A DNA stretch of 64,000 nucleotides, from the NCBI GenBank assembly GCA_030169165.1, contig CM058044.1, positions 47,360,443 to 47,424,442 of the forward strand. The letters are read 5' to 3'. This document shows, piece by piece, positions 1-11,404 of the stretch. Every line of letters begins with the position of its first letter. Positions within the stretch are counted from its first letter, which is position 1. Below the pieces are notes generated by a model. That model was given only the letters and a program-made list of their open reading frames with translations, searched no databases and had not been told where the DNA came from. The stretch is from Centaurea solstitialis. Lineage: Eukaryota > Streptophyta > Magnoliopsida > Asterales > Asteraceae. A program made the position numbers and the translations under genes.

Positions 1-1135
1 GACTAAGAGGAAAGAACTAAGGATTTATGCATTAGATAAATGAGTTGGGTTGGAATTTTTGATCTATTTGCAACTTGTTTTCAACACATTTTCAATCCAT
101 TAAAAATGTTATATAGTTTTATTTTATTTTAGTTAAATATCATTATTTAATTCTAATATCTCTATAAAGTATTATAATATAATTTTATTCTATCTAAAAT
201 ATGAAATGAAATCCTATAACGCGGTTCCTTCCCATAGTGACCATCAACCTTACTCTAATCATACTTTTCTTCTATACCGAAAAATCTACTCGGTGTATGC
301 TTTTAAGCAACTGACGTCTAACAACGACGACCGTTCTTTTCAACGGCGACTAAGCTTCGAACAAATTATTTGCAATTGTGGTTAGGTTTTATTCAAACTT
401 CAAATAATTTCTTTATATTTGTGGTTATGTTTTAGTTATAATTAAATGAGTCAACCCATTTTCAACTCATTTATTTAACAAGTTGGGTTGAGAAATCATA
501 AATGGGCCATCCGGTTTTCAACCCATTTAGGCAACAAGATGGATTGGGTTAAAATCTCAACCCATATAATTAAATAGGTTGGGTTGGGATTTTCAACCCA
601 CTGAATGAATAAATGGGTTGAACCAGAAACCAACCAACCCAACCTGACTCATTGCTATTTTGTTCACATATATCACGTAACACAATGATAATGAAAATTT
701 TGATAAAAGCAGGACCGTAAAACAGTATAAAATCAAATAAACATGTACAATCGTAAAGTTTAGAAGATTAGCTAGTTGAGAGAGTTTAAGATCGAGATGG
801 GACATATGAGAGAGTATAAGATCGATTGAGAAAGAAACAACAGTACTGATCGATTAAGTTTCGTGATTGAGAGAGACAAAGACAACGACCGATATCTTGG
901 AATGAATTTAGGTTTTCAAATTATTATGGGGTTAGGTTTGTCAACTAATTGTCGATCGATTGATTAAGAGGTGTCAACTGAGTGAGGGATAAGATGTCGA
1001 CAAGAGCAAAATAAGCGGTCACTTTTTCTATTGTCAAAGTTACAGTAAGAGCTTATAAGCTCTTATTTAAAGAGAAAAACAAACACTCTTAATTTGCAAA
1101 CTTTTTTTTCCCAAGTTATAACAAGAGGTTATTAA
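1..1135. other. Intergenic, theme-repeat DNA
   Basis: No gene is seen. Between about 430 and 650 the sequence repeats variants of CAACCCATTT and its complement AATGGGTTG many times in both orientations, as in the interiors of the hAT-type MITEs found later in the window; its ends are not clear. From about 765 to 1080 lies a block (GAGAGAGTTTAAGATCGAGA and following) that recurs upstream of the other SDR copies near 5080 and 13600, so it belongs to the duplicated SDR unit. Confidence 0.5.
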
Positions 1136-1360
1136 GGAGCCATTTACGAAACGCTTAAGTGTTTAGCGGTAAATTTCAACAGTACCACTTACTTAATTAT
1201 CGGGTACTATTTCAATTCACAAAAACGGTATTATAAGCAACAATTTTACCTGGTAAGCTCTAATGATGGTAAGAAGAAACGACTACCTTCACTTACTCTG
1301 TAAGACTAAAATTGACGGTAAGTGTTGGGTAAAGAGGCTTATTCATCAAACACTCGTGGG
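1136..1360. repeat. Remnant of GGGGCCGTTTAC-type MITE
   Basis: The left end reads GGAGCCATTTACGAAACGCT, and the interior is rich in GGTAAG and CTTACC. This matches the better preserved copies at 34985, 46622 and 55149. A homologous copy lies at 13954 before the second SDR gene, so it was present before the SDR unit duplicated. The right inverted repeat is not convincing. Confidence 0.4.
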
Positions 1361-1575
1361 ACTTGCACAGTACTTCTGAAACCATGTTTTTTTACCACAC
1401 TTTGGGACCACAGTTGATTGTAAAACCAAGATAACATTTCAATCTTATCGGATTTGTTGGTTTAAATTTGAAGTTGGTCAGCTCAAACTCTGCATATCTT
1501 ATCTTCCCTCTGTTCCACGAGATCCATCAAACCGTTACAACGGCCGATTTGCCCTTTTCTTCTAAATCACAAACC

Positions 1576-3105
1576 ATGGCCGATGAAACGGCATTGTCCA
1601 AGTTGGTGCCGTGGGATGAATTAAGCGGGAAGGTTGTGATGGTCACCGGAGCCTCTTCCGGGATTGGTAGGGAATTTTGTTTAGACCTGGCTAAAGCCGG
1701 CTGCAAAATCGTTGCGGCTGCACGCCGGGTAGACAGGCTGCTGTCACTCTGTGATGAGATCAATCGAGCCGAGAATGTTGGAGCCGTGGCCGTAGAGCTT
1801 GATGTGGCTGCTAAGGGTCCGGCCATAGAGGCCTCCGTGAAAAAGGCGTGGGATGCATTTGGGCGGATCGATTGTTTGATTAACAATGCCGGAGTTAGAG
1901 GTAAGTTTTAAATTAGGGGCCGGTGAGCATGAGACTCGAACTGTACCGAAATTTCCCGATACCGAAAATGTGGAAAACTTAATACCGAATACCGAACGGA
2001 TAAGAAGTTATTCCAACCAATAAAATATTCGCTTAAAACACTGAGGCTATGAGTGAAAGAACCATTTGGTTTATGATCTCGATAGCGTGATGCCATCTTG
2101 CCCATGCTTGAATCTATTGTTGAGCAATGTCCCACATTGGACACAAAGTGAACTTGGAATGTGCTTATAAGGGTCCTGGGTTACTCCACTCATAGCCAAT
2201 TGGTTTTGAGTTGGAACCCCACAAACTTACATGGTATCAGAGCAACATTCAACCGTGGTTGGTCAAAAAAAAACCGCACAGACTCCACGTAACCCAAAGT
2301 ATCCACGTGTTAGGCTAAAAAGAACGCCACACGTGAGGGGGCGTGTTGAGCAATGTCCCACATCGGACACAAATTGAACTTGTAATGTGCTTATAAGGGT
2401 CTGGGCTACTCCACTCATAGCCAATTGGTTTTGAGTTGGAACCCCACAAACTTACATCTACGTCTTCAAGTTTGAAGTTTTGACGATTCTTTTACTTTTT
2501 AGGTAGTGTTTCGAGTCCATTGGAGTTGTCTGAAGAAGAATGGGAAAGTACCATGAGAACAAACTTGACAGGAACATGGTTGGTGTCAAAGTATGTTTGT
2601 AAACATATGCGCGATGCAAAGATAGGAGGATCAATCATAAATATCGCATCATCTGTTGCTCTTGGTCGTGTGTATCAACCCGGGGCTCTTGCTTACTCAT
2701 CTTCAAAGACGGGTGTTGTCACATTGACGAAGGTTACCTTGAATACATATTTTAGATATCTATGATGTCATTTATAGTTGTTAATGTCTTCTTTCTGAAC
2801 TCATGTGACATAAACAGGTAATGGCTATGGAATTGGGTATGTACAACATCAGAGTGAACTCGATTAACCCGGGACTTTTTAAGTCTGAGATCACAGAAGG
2901 TCTATTGAAATATCCCGGGCTGTACACTTATGGTCGAAAAACCATTCCATTAAAAATACCCGGCACACCTGGCACGACGGATCCAGCCTTGACTAGCCTA
3001 GTCAGATATCTAATTCATGACTCGTCTCAATACATTAGTGGCAATACGTTCATTGTTGATGCAGGTCACACCTTACCCGGTATCCCAATTTTCTCTTCGC
3101 TTTAG
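1576..3105 (+). CDS. Short-chain dehydrogenase/reductase, copy 1
   Basis: Predicted NAD(P)-dependent oxidoreductase of the classical SDR family (FabG-like in plants); the substrate cannot be read from sequence. Three exons: 1576-1900, 2503-2732 and 2818-3105, all with GT-AG introns, giving 280 aa, the usual length. The cofactor loop TGASSGIG is at residues 24-31 and NNAG at 103-106. The catalytic set is N129, S159, Y173 and K177 (YSSSK). The start is the only in-frame ATG before the Rossmann fold and is conserved in the other copies. No targeting peptide is evident, so a cytosolic protein is likely. Intron 1 carries a TRIM element. AATAAA at 3308-3313 may be the poly(A) signal. It is the first of four related copies in the window. 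Family call is firm; in vivo role unknown. Confidence 0.88.
2118..2456 (+). mobile_element. TRIM retrotransposon in SDR copy 1 intron 1
   Basis: A 339-bp terminal-repeat retrotransposon in miniature. LTRs are 2118-2231 (114 bp) and 2344-2456 (113 bp), both beginning TGTTGAGCAATGTCCCACAT and ending CTTACA. The primer-binding site TGGTATCAGAGCA (2232-2244) fits initiator tRNA-Met, and a purine run GTGAGGGGGCG precedes the right LTR. Flanks are TCTAT on the left and TCTAC on the right, one base apart. The matching intron of SDR copy 2 (near 15470) lacks the element and gives the empty site. It has no coding capacity, so an autonomous partner must have supplied the enzymes. Confidence 0.9.
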
Positions 3106-3714
3106 TGCCTCAATATAGCAAAATCCGTTGCACCTTGTACTACCGGATCAACCCCTTGAAGCAAATTTATGTCTGGGTTTCATGGAGAGCAAGGCGGTGT
3201 TTTGTTTTTATTTGTTATCGCTGACATTTACTTTTCAAACATTTGCTTCATGGTTTGGTATTTGGACCTCTATGTTAAACGTTAAGAAACGACTACTGTC
3301 AGTTGGCAATAAAGATTTCTTTCATTATCATTGGTGAATTTGGTTGTCCCATTTGAGTGGCTAAACTTTGTTTTTGATACAAATACATGAGTGGGTATGG
3401 AACGTTGCACATGTACTAAAACTATAGATCGTATAGTCGTATTAAAGGACTAAGTGGCGATACCCAGGTCCTGGGCCGGCTTTCGAGCCGATTTGAGACC
3501 AACGCAGATTAGTCGGGTGCCCGAATGGATCCCGGATACCGTGAGAACATGTGTGTGAGAGTTTATTTTCCGTTAAAAAGGTAAAATATATAAAAAATTC
3601 ATGTCATATTATAAACTTTAAGAAATTGAAACGAAAAAGATGTTTAAAATGACAATGAGAAGAATATAGAAGAATGTTTGTTTATTGGCAAATTCTAAAA
3701 TTAATATGATTTCA
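3106..3714. other. 3' UTR and downstream flank of SDR copy 1
   Basis: No gene. The first 300 bases are the likely 3' UTR and match the segment after SDR copy 2 (16120-16400), including the AATAAA-containing stretch. The remainder is AT-rich with no recognised feature. Confidence 0.5.
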
Positions 3715-3722
3715 TTAGTGGC

Positions 3723-4449
3723 TAGTGATGGCCAAAAATCGGTCCCGGGTCGGTTATAACCGGTTAGGGATCGGTTCGGTTAAAAACATTAGTCGGCCGT
3801 AACCGGTTAAGGCGTAACCGGTGACGGTTCGGTTACGGTTAAGGGGTCTCGGGGTCGTAACTGTTTAAGGTTAACCTCGACCGGTTATAACCGGTTACGT
3901 AACCGGTTAAGTATCAGTTAAGGCTATTTTTTATTTTTTTTATTTTTAAACTTTATAAATTATATAAATATTATAAATTTAAAATAGAGGAGAGTTGAGA
4001 GAGTAAAACTTGCGAGAAACAAATAAGAGTCGAAACTCAAAAACACTAAATCACAAATTATAGCGAGAATTTTGCGTTTTTCATAAGTTGGTAACTTGTT
4101 ATTCAACCCAAACACCACACAACTATTTATAGGGTATATGGGGTAAAAAGGCCAAACAAATGTTCAAAAATGAAGCCAAATGGCTCCTAACGGCTATAAT
4201 AATGTATATAAAACGGCTATTTTTTTGAATTAAATCTGTCCCGGTTATAACCGGTTCTGGTTCGGTTACGTAACCGTTTCCAGTCCGGTTATAACCAGTT
4301 ATGGGGAAAATGCCAAAAACCTTAACTGATCAGATTAACCGGTCTCTTAACCGGTGATGAATCGGTTCGGTTATAACCGGTTGACGATCGGTTCGGTTAT
4401 CGGTTAACCGACTGGGTCGGTTATAACCGATTGGGTTTGGCCATCTCTA
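3723..4449. mobile_element. hAT-type MITE, 727 bp
   Basis: The ends TAGTGATGGCCAAA and TTTGGCCATCTCTA are near-perfect inverted repeats. A perfect 8-bp duplication, TTAGTGGC, flanks the element at 3715-3722 and 4450-4457, which is the hAT signature. The interior repeats the palindromic motif GGTTATAACCGGTTA in both orientations, mostly near the two ends, around an AT-rich core. No transposase is present. Confidence 0.9.
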
Positions 4450-4457
4450 TTAGTGGC

Positions 4458-5615
4458 GGAGCCTCATCCGAATTCACAAGTGAATAGGTTTGGTTCCCCA
4501 ATTGAAATGGATATAACGGGGGATTCATTTTCATCAGGGGCTTCTAGGTGCCTCCTGAAATGGATAAACTTGATGTCAATGGGCTACCAAATATGGATAT
4601 AAAAAGTAGAGCCCATTTTGGTTTTTGTAATATGGTTTATATTGGTGGCTAAATCTGTGTACGATGTGAGGCAAAACATCTTTAATCTAAAGCCGAAAAC
4701 GTAAAAGAATAATCTTGTTTCATGTGCAAATTTTATAGTTTTATGTGTTTTTAAATCGTATATCGGATGTATAAAGTTCAACATCAATATGGGCAATTGG
4801 TCAGAAAAATTTTGAAAAGATTAGCTAGATAGTAGGTTTTCAAAATAAAATTTCATTTGTTGTTCTAGCAGATCAACCTATGCATTAGTGGTTTGTGTTT
4901 TTTGTAACTCATAAACATTTGCTTATTTAAAGTACTCATCTTCTTATCAAGAGTTTTGAAACAACAAATAAGCAAAAAAGGTGTTTGGACTAGAAAAAAG
5001 AAAAATAAGCTTTTCTTTCCTTCGTTAAATGAAACTTTTGAGAATACAATTTTCTGGTTGAGAAAAGGGCGTAAAGACTAGCTAGTTGAGAGAGTTTAAA
5101 ATCGAGATGGAATATATGAGAGAGTATGAGATCGATTAAGAAAGAAACAACACTGATGGATTAAGTCTTCTGATTGATGGATTATCGGTCCTTATTATAT
5201 TCATCTTACAGGATATGATTATCAGTGTTATCATGCTCACACGGTAAGATAAAGGACATCTACTAACTGTTAATTTACCTGGTTAGCATTAAAGAAAAAG
5301 AGAAGAAAGAAAGATTCATAGTTCCTACTTTATTTCTCACATAGAATATATACCAAACTAAAAATTCAAACACAAGCTTGGAATACATTTTTCGTTTCGT
5401 TACTCTGTCGTACGTAATATTCGAAGTCCAACGGAAAATCTATGTAAAGAGATTAGTTATATAAAAGTAAAAGAAAAAAAAGGTGAAAGTGAAAGAAGAA
5501 GAAGAAGGATGCTTGAACAAAGAATAATACTTTTACTTCAAGATTGATTTAAGTATATTTAGAAAAGGTAATATCAATGCTCAAATATTAGACGTTTGTT
5601 TACTAATAATGACCA

Positions 5616-5620
<5 letters not shown>
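4458..5620. other. Intergenic, partly duplicated SDR flank
   Basis: No gene is supported. The stretch at about 4525-4800 matches sequence after SDR copy 2 (16690-17060) and after the pseudogene copy (12590-13030). About 5080-5200 matches the block upstream of copies 1 and 2. The rest is AT-rich without recognisable structure. Confidence 0.45.

Positions 5621-5660
<40 letters not shown>
5621..5660. repeat. (TA)n microsatellite
   Basis: Uninterrupted TA dinucleotides directly abut the left end of an inverted-repeat element. It is the first of four TA/CT tracts that separate the three elements between 5661 and 6480. Confidence 0.9.
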
Positions 5661-5663
<3 letters not shown>

Positions 5664-5908
5664 TCACCTTATTTTGAAAACTCATTAATTTGTGGAAACT
5701 TTGGAAACTCATATAAACCATTGATTAGAAGATCAATGGACAAGATTAATTGCAAAATTCAAAATCATAACTACCAACTCCTATAATTAAGCATCACAAA
5801 AATAAAATAAATAAAATAACCAAAAATAAACAAGAAAATGGATTATGATTGGTGGAAAACATGGTTTCCAAAGTTTCCACAAATTAATAAGTTTTTAAAA
5901 TAAGGTGA

Positions 5909-5911
<3 letters not shown>
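5661..5911. mobile_element. Foldback MITE in microsatellite, 251 bp
   Basis: The terminal inverted repeats are about 48 bp, starting GAGTCACCTTATTTTGAAAA on the left and ending TAAGGTGACTC on the right, with few mismatches. The element is flanked by TA and CT tracts. The arrangement resembles plant elements that insert into (TA)n, such as the rice Micron family (recalled). No coding capacity. Confidence 0.75.
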
Positions 5912-5947
<36 letters not shown>

Positions 5948-5950
5948 GAG
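5912..5950. repeat. (CT)n(TA)n microsatellite
   Basis: A CT run followed by a TA run separates two inverted-repeat elements. Confidence 0.85.
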
Positions 5951-6172
5951 GGAGGATCATACAAGAACACACACATTTGCAACAATGAAGGAACCAAGGA
6001 AATCACATGTGATTTTGTACTAAATCACATGTGATTCCCCTTTGGCGAGTGTAGTACACGCTCCCGACAAGGCGAGTGGGTCGTGCGAGTGGGCGAGCTT
6101 TAGTAGGAAATCACATGTGATTTCCTTGGTTCCTCCATTCTTGCAAATTTGTTTGGTTCTTGTTTGAACCTT
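5951..6172. mobile_element. Foldback MITE, about 222 bp
   Basis: The left arm (GGATCATACAAGAACACACA, then GGAACCAAGGAAATCACATG) pairs with the right arm ending CTTGGTTCCTCCATTCTTGC and TTGTTTGAACC. The motif AAATCACATGTGATTT occurs near both arms. Microsatellites flank it on both sides. No gene content. Confidence 0.7.

Positions 6173-6240
<68 letters not shown>
6173..6240. repeat. (CT)n(TA)n(GA)n microsatellite
   Basis: The tract is itself palindromic: a CT run, a TA run, then a GA run. It joins two foldback elements. Confidence 0.9.
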
Positions 6241-6243
<3 letters not shown>

Positions 6244-6479
6244 GGAGGTTCATTTGTAAATTACGAAAAATGTGTAAACCTTGTAAACCAATCCACACCC
6301 TTGATTTTCAAAAACATTTCTATATTTCACATTTTCATCTTTCAATAATCAATGACTTACCATATATTTCACATTTCCATGTTTTCTATGAATCCATATC
6401 CTCCTTTGATTTTTTTGATCAACGGCTATGATTGGTTTACACGGTTTACACATTTTTTGTGGTTTACAAATGAACCTCC

Positions 6480-6480
<1 letters not shown>
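6241..6480. mobile_element. Foldback MITE, about 240 bp
   Basis: Terminal inverted repeats of about 50 bp: left GGGAGGTTCATTTGTAAAT, right GGTTTACAAATGAACCTCCC, continuing inward with GTGTAAACC repeats. It is the third element in the microsatellite-linked chain. Confidence 0.8.
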
Positions 6481-6516
<36 letters not shown>

Positions 6517-6518
6517 GA
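6481..6518. repeat. (CT)n(TA)n microsatellite
   Basis: A CT run and a TA run end the chain. The sequence just after it (AGGTTCAAACAAGAACAAAT) resembles an end of the 5951-6172 element, so a fourth, partial copy may follow. Confidence 0.8.
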
Positions 6519-8046
6519 AGTAGGTTCAAACAAGAACAAATTTACTTTGTAGGAATAAAGGAACAATTACCAACCACACAAATGTATTTAGGAAACCAAA
6601 AGTTAATTCAATATACATTTAATTAGTTGAAGGGTATTTGGGGTATAAACTTACTTTTTGGAAAAAATACTATTCATAATTTGATTTTCCCTCTCTTTTG
6701 CTTCATATCTCTAAAATATTTCAAATTAAAATCTTGCTAAATTTATTTATATATTTGATTTTCCCTCTTTTAAACATAAACTATCTTAACAAATTGTTGA
6801 TTTAATGGTTTTACTTGGTTTAAAATCACTTGTAAAATCACTTGTGATTATATAATTTTACTTAGTTTAAAATTACTTGTAAAATGCAATATGTAAAATC
6901 ACTTTTGAACAAGAAGAATAAATGTGATTTTGCTTAGTCTAAAATCACTTATAAAATAGCTTGAGATCGTATGATTTTGTTTAGTTTAAAATCACTTGTA
7001 AAATCACATATGATTTTGTACGTAATTTTAAAAATCATATGTGATATTGACTTGGATATTTGACGTGTAAGTAATATGGATATTACACGTGCAAGCTAAA
7101 TAGATCACATATGATTTTGGTTTGAACAAAAAGAATAAATGTAATTTTGTTTAGTTAAAAATCACATATGATTACCTTATTACGGTATCAAAACGTAATA
7201 ATTTGATAGGTTTAGAAAAAACCTTAAAAATGAAAAAAAAAATAGAAATATTTTAATAATCATTCGTTAGGAAAATATCACTTATGTGGTGTTAGAACGA
7301 AATTTTATAAAAAGTGTTTGGATTACCTTCTTACGGTATCAAAACGGAATAATTTGATAGGTTGGTTTTTAACGGTTGTTTAAGATTGCTTATACATGTA
7401 AAATAACTAAAAAGGTATAAATAGTTTTCCAAAACTTCTTATCTCCTTTTCTCAAAGCTATAAATAGTTTTTTTTCCTTCCATCCAAACACTAAAAAATG
7501 TTTATTTCTATTTTCATAACGAAATAAGTCAATAAGTACCTTAGATAAGCAATCCCAAACATCCCACTTAGTTTTCTCAAATTATTTGTTTATTGGTTTA
7601 TATTGATTATTATTGAATCATTTTTTTCATCTTCACTTGCTTCTAATATTTTTTGGGTTATACCTAATTATAGCTAATTTTTTGCAAGGGTGTCAAAAAT
7701 AACTAAAACCCATCCAAATTGAATAAGATTTGGGATAAAGGGTTTCGGTACACGTTTTTGAGGTAAACGGTTTCGTTAACCGAATAATTAAGTCAATTGA
7801 TGAGTGAAAATGCATGATACACTATGCATTAGCTGCAATGTACACTTGATTTTAAAAAAATTGTTAGAGCATGTGTCTAACGAAAAATTATAAATCGTTA
7901 TTTGGTTTATCAAATTACCCAAACAAAAATACCTCAAAAATAAAATAACTCAAAATGGTTTAACCCAAACCTAAGATTTTAAAACCATTAACTTGACAAT
8001 CAAGATAAAAAGTTACAAAAGGTGGAAGGAGGAGAGACGCTAAATC
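6519..8046. other. AT-rich intergenic
   Basis: No gene is supported. Variants of AAATCACTTGTAAAATCACA recur between about 6820 and 7160, echoing the AAATCACATGTGATTT motif of the neighbouring foldback element. The last 100 bases form the promoter of the DC1 gene. Confidence 0.5.
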
Positions 8047-8054
8047 TATAAATA
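8047..8054 (+). promoter_or_regulatory. TATA box of the DC1 gene
   Basis: TATAAATA lies 165 bp before the ATG. It is followed by a pyrimidine-rich leader containing GTTTTT and TTCTCG repeats (about 8085-8140), typical of a plant 5' UTR. Confidence 0.6.
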
Positions 8055-8218
8055 GGAACAAATTTTAGTTATTCTCTAACTTTGTTTTTGTTTTTGTTTT
8101 CGTTTACGTTCTCGTTCTCATTCTCGTTCTCGTTCTCGTACGTCTTAAAAGCATTTGCCTCTTGTATCTTGTTCCTCATTTTATTGGTTTGTTTTTCAAA
8201 AAAAAAAAGTAAATTATA

Positions 8219-10301
8219 ATGTTTGATCATGAACATCCATTGAGTCTCATAGATTTACAATCATATGATCTAACCTATGAAGACGAAGAAGAAGACGATG
8301 TGAAACAAGAAATAGCTGCAGAACTAGAGTTTCGAAGCCCATGCAACAGGTGTGGCGAAGAAATCAATTGGTTTCATCGGTATTACTACAAGTGTGACGA
8401 CGAATCGTGTGTCTACTCCATCCACAAATTCTGTGCAGAAATTCCAACAAGATTGAAGTATCCTTCCAACATTACTCATCCTTTTATCCTCCTCCAATTG
8501 GGAGTCCATTGGACGTGTAATATTTGCCGAACGAATCATGAGCCTGAAGACCTCTGTTATTTTTATGCTTCTCCTATGTATGATTTTAGCATTGATGTGA
8601 ATTGTGCTGTGAAACGGCTTAAAACCAACATCATCCATCACCCTAGCCACATGCACCCGTTGGTTTGCATGACCAAACGGATTACGTGCGAGTGTGATGC
8701 TTGTGGGAAAGAACATAAAGGGATCTTCTATCAATGTACCACTTGCGCTACCTTGTTCTTCCACAGAGATTGTGCTTTCCTGCCAAGAAAGTTGTTAATC
8801 CAAGATGCTTATACAGATGGTTCTTTCTCTCACACTCATCCACTCACCCTTGCTTATTCCTATCCATGGGATGACCAATTAGCTAATGATTTTCCTAGGT
8901 GTAGGGTATGTGGTAAATCATTTGATAATGAGAATCTGTGGATGTATAAATGTGAGGATTGCAGATACTATACCCATCTAGATTGTGCAACTGCAAGAGG
9001 GGAACCAGGTATGTCCGTCCATCTTCTCTAATTAATTAATTAGTTAACTAATTTCTCCATCATTTTATTAATTTTAATTATGATATTGTTGCTAGATTAA
9101 TTGTGGTTTTTTTAAATGACTGAATATGTTATATGCATGGTTCAACAGGTTTGGGCAAAAGCATTAAAAACTTTGAAGATGCTGACTATCCAGATCTTCT
9201 CCATTTCCCGTTACCTGATCAGACACATAGCCTACTGAAAGAAATATTCTTCAAACAAATGGCCTCATCTCCTACTCCCGTTGATATACTACAACACTGA
9301 GTCATCCACACCCACTGATTCTAGTTGATCATGATGACACAAAGTCTTGTGATCATCTTCTTCATAACCCAATGAAAAAGATTGAATTGTTATGTAATGG
9401 ATGTTTGAGACCAATCACAAACATGCCATTTTACAAGTGTAGTACTACTCCTACTCCCAATCAAGAATGCAACTTTGTTCTTCATGAGTGGTGCACCCGC
9501 CTACCCGATCAAGTGCTCGACCACCCTGCTCACCCTCAACATCCCCTCCTTCTCCTACCAAATGCCTCTCATCATCATAAGCTTTTGGGTGTGTTCAAGT
9601 GTCGTGTTTGCAACTTACTTTGCAATGGATTTGTCTATAGTTGTGTTGAGTGTGACTACCACATCGATGTTAATTGTGCATTCATACCTGATAAAATAGT
9701 ACATGAAGCTCATTCAAATCATCTCATTTATTGGAGGAGGGTTCAATCAAAGAAGCGTTGTCGTTCTTGTTTTAAAATTATTTGGACAAATGAAATTTCA
9801 TATAGTTGTCCTACCTGTAAATTTCATCTACATCCCGAGTGTGCTTTGTTCTTACCCAAAACAATCAGACACATGTTTGATAAGCACCCTATGAAGCTCA
9901 GCTATTACCCTATCGAGAACCATAAGAGTCTATACTTTTGTGAAGTTTGTGAGGAGAAGTTAGATCCAAATTGTTGGTTTTATCATTGTTATGAATGTGG
10001 CCAATCTATACATTCTGCATGTTCTCCAGTGATACTTGATTGCAGAAGAGCTGCTCATAATCGTTACAACTTTCTTAAAGGAATTTATAAGTTTCTGAAT
10101 ATAAAGTTTGGGGGCGTTCATAACATTGAAGATCACTCACACCCTGTGTCATTTGATCAAGGGATTGAGAGCGATGGTGATTGCGTCCTCTGTTTGCGTC
10201 CACTGTGGTACAAGATGATTTTTAAGTGTTTAGAATGTAAGTATGTAATTCACTTTAAATGTTGTAAGAGTTTCAACAATTGGCGAAGTCGTTGGTTTTA
10301 A
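8219..10301 (+). CDS. DC1-domain Cys/His zinc finger protein, frameshifted
   Basis: Encodes a CHP-rich protein with many DC1 (divergent C1) zinc-binding modules, each following HPL...CxxC...CxxxxC...H..C. Plant DC1 proteins are linked to stress and hormone responses; the ligand here is unknown. Exon 1 is 8219-9008. Intron 9009-9148 is GT-AG. Exon 2 starts at 9149 and meets a TGA at 9298-9300. Beyond it, the frame that begins at 9300 continues the same protein family without a break to the TAA at 10301. The two halves are therefore offset by one frame (one base missing or two extra near 9298). If joined, the product would be about 650 aa, the normal family length. As read, the first frame yields about 312 aa and the second has an ATG at 9372 (309 aa). 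It may be a young pseudogene or an assembly error. Confidence 0.75.
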
Positions 10302-10481
10302 TGTCCGTTTGTTGCAATTGTATTTATAGCTATTTTCTTCTACTTGTGTATCCTTTTTATGTGCAGCAAAACAAAACTGAAATTAAGACAAAAATGGTCA
10401 CGTACTCTTATTCTTGATGCATGCAGTCCTATTAATCCAGTGATTTACCATTCTGGTTTTTCTTCTATCAATTTTTCAAAA
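10302..10481. other. 3' flank of the DC1 gene
   Basis: Short AT-rich stretch with no independent feature. It ends where homology to SDR intron 2 begins. Confidence 0.4.
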
Positions 10482-11387
10482 GGTTACCTTGACCAAGGTT
10501 ACCTGCTTTTTCCTATGATGTCATTAATTTATAGTTGCTAATGTCTTCTTTCTGAACTCATGTGACATAAACAGGTAATGGCTATGGAATTAGGTAGGGA
10601 TGCCAACAAACCCCGAACCCGACGGGGAAACCCGAACCCCGACTATGTTCGGGTCGGGTCGGTTTGCAATATTTCGGGGCAGGGTCGGGTACGAGGAATT
10701 TTTCGGGGATTTCTTCGGGTTCGGGGACGGGGTAAGGTATCCCCGCCCCGCCCCATCCAGATATATATATTATTTAATATAAAATATAATATTATATATA
10801 TAATATATAATATAAAACTATAAATATATATATATATATATGTTGTTTATTTAACAATTAACTTGTTTAAATTTAAGTAATAACTAATATCAACTTAATT
10901 TTTATATTATTTTCCAACATCTTTTTATTTTGGATTTTATGTTTAATGATCGGGTGGGGTTCGGGGATTCCCCATCGGGTCGGATTCGGGGCATAAAAAA
11001 TCCCCGACGGGGCGCCCCGAATAAAACCCGACAGGAAACGGGGCGGGGACGGGGATGTATTTTAGTTTCGGGGACGGGGAATGCAAAACCTGCCCCGAAC
11101 CCGCCCCGTTGCCATTCCTAGAATTGGGTATGTACAAGATCAAGGTGAACTCAATTAATCCAGGGATATTTAAGTCTGATATCACAGGAAATCTAATAGA
11201 AAAGGAATGGCTAAAAAATGTGGCTTAAAAAACCGTTCCTTTAAAAACATTTGGCACTACCGATCTAGCCTTGACCAAACTAACAAGGTATCTAATCCAT
11301 GACTTGTCTTAGTATGTTAATGGCAATACATTCATCGTCGATGCTGGTACCACCTTACCAGGTGTCCCCATTTTCCCTAGGCTCTAG
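10482..11387 (+). pseudogene. SDR pseudogene fragment (exon 3 only)
   Basis: Homology to the SDR copies starts in intron 2 (from about 10482), passes the acceptor at 10573-10574 and covers exon 3 to the TAG at 11385-11387. Exons 1 and 2 are missing. Exon 3 is split by a hAT-type MITE after 20 bases. It also carries two in-frame stops relative to copy 3: TAA near 11226 and TAG near 11310. The 3' flank (12178-12480) matches that of copy 3 (20520-20775), and the nine-base deletion shared with copy 3 makes copy 3 its closest relative. Confidence 0.85.
10595..11120. mobile_element. hAT-type MITE, 526 bp, in SDR pseudogene
   Basis: The ends TAGGGATGCCAAC and GTTGCCATTCCTA are inverted repeats. The 8-bp flanks GAATTAGG (10587-10594) and GAATTGGG (11121-11128) differ at one base. 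The second matches the coding sequence of the intact paralogues, so the insertion point in exon 3 is certain. The two arms repeat motifs such as CGGGTCGGGT and GGGGACGGGG around an AT-rich core. Confidence 0.9.
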
Positions 11388-11404
11388 ATCCCATCATATG
11401 TCCC

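Noticed and set aside
1468..1575. Upstream N-terminal extension of SDR copy 1
   Set aside because: The frame has no ATG before 1576 and the extension is not shared with copy 3, whose start aligns with 1576.
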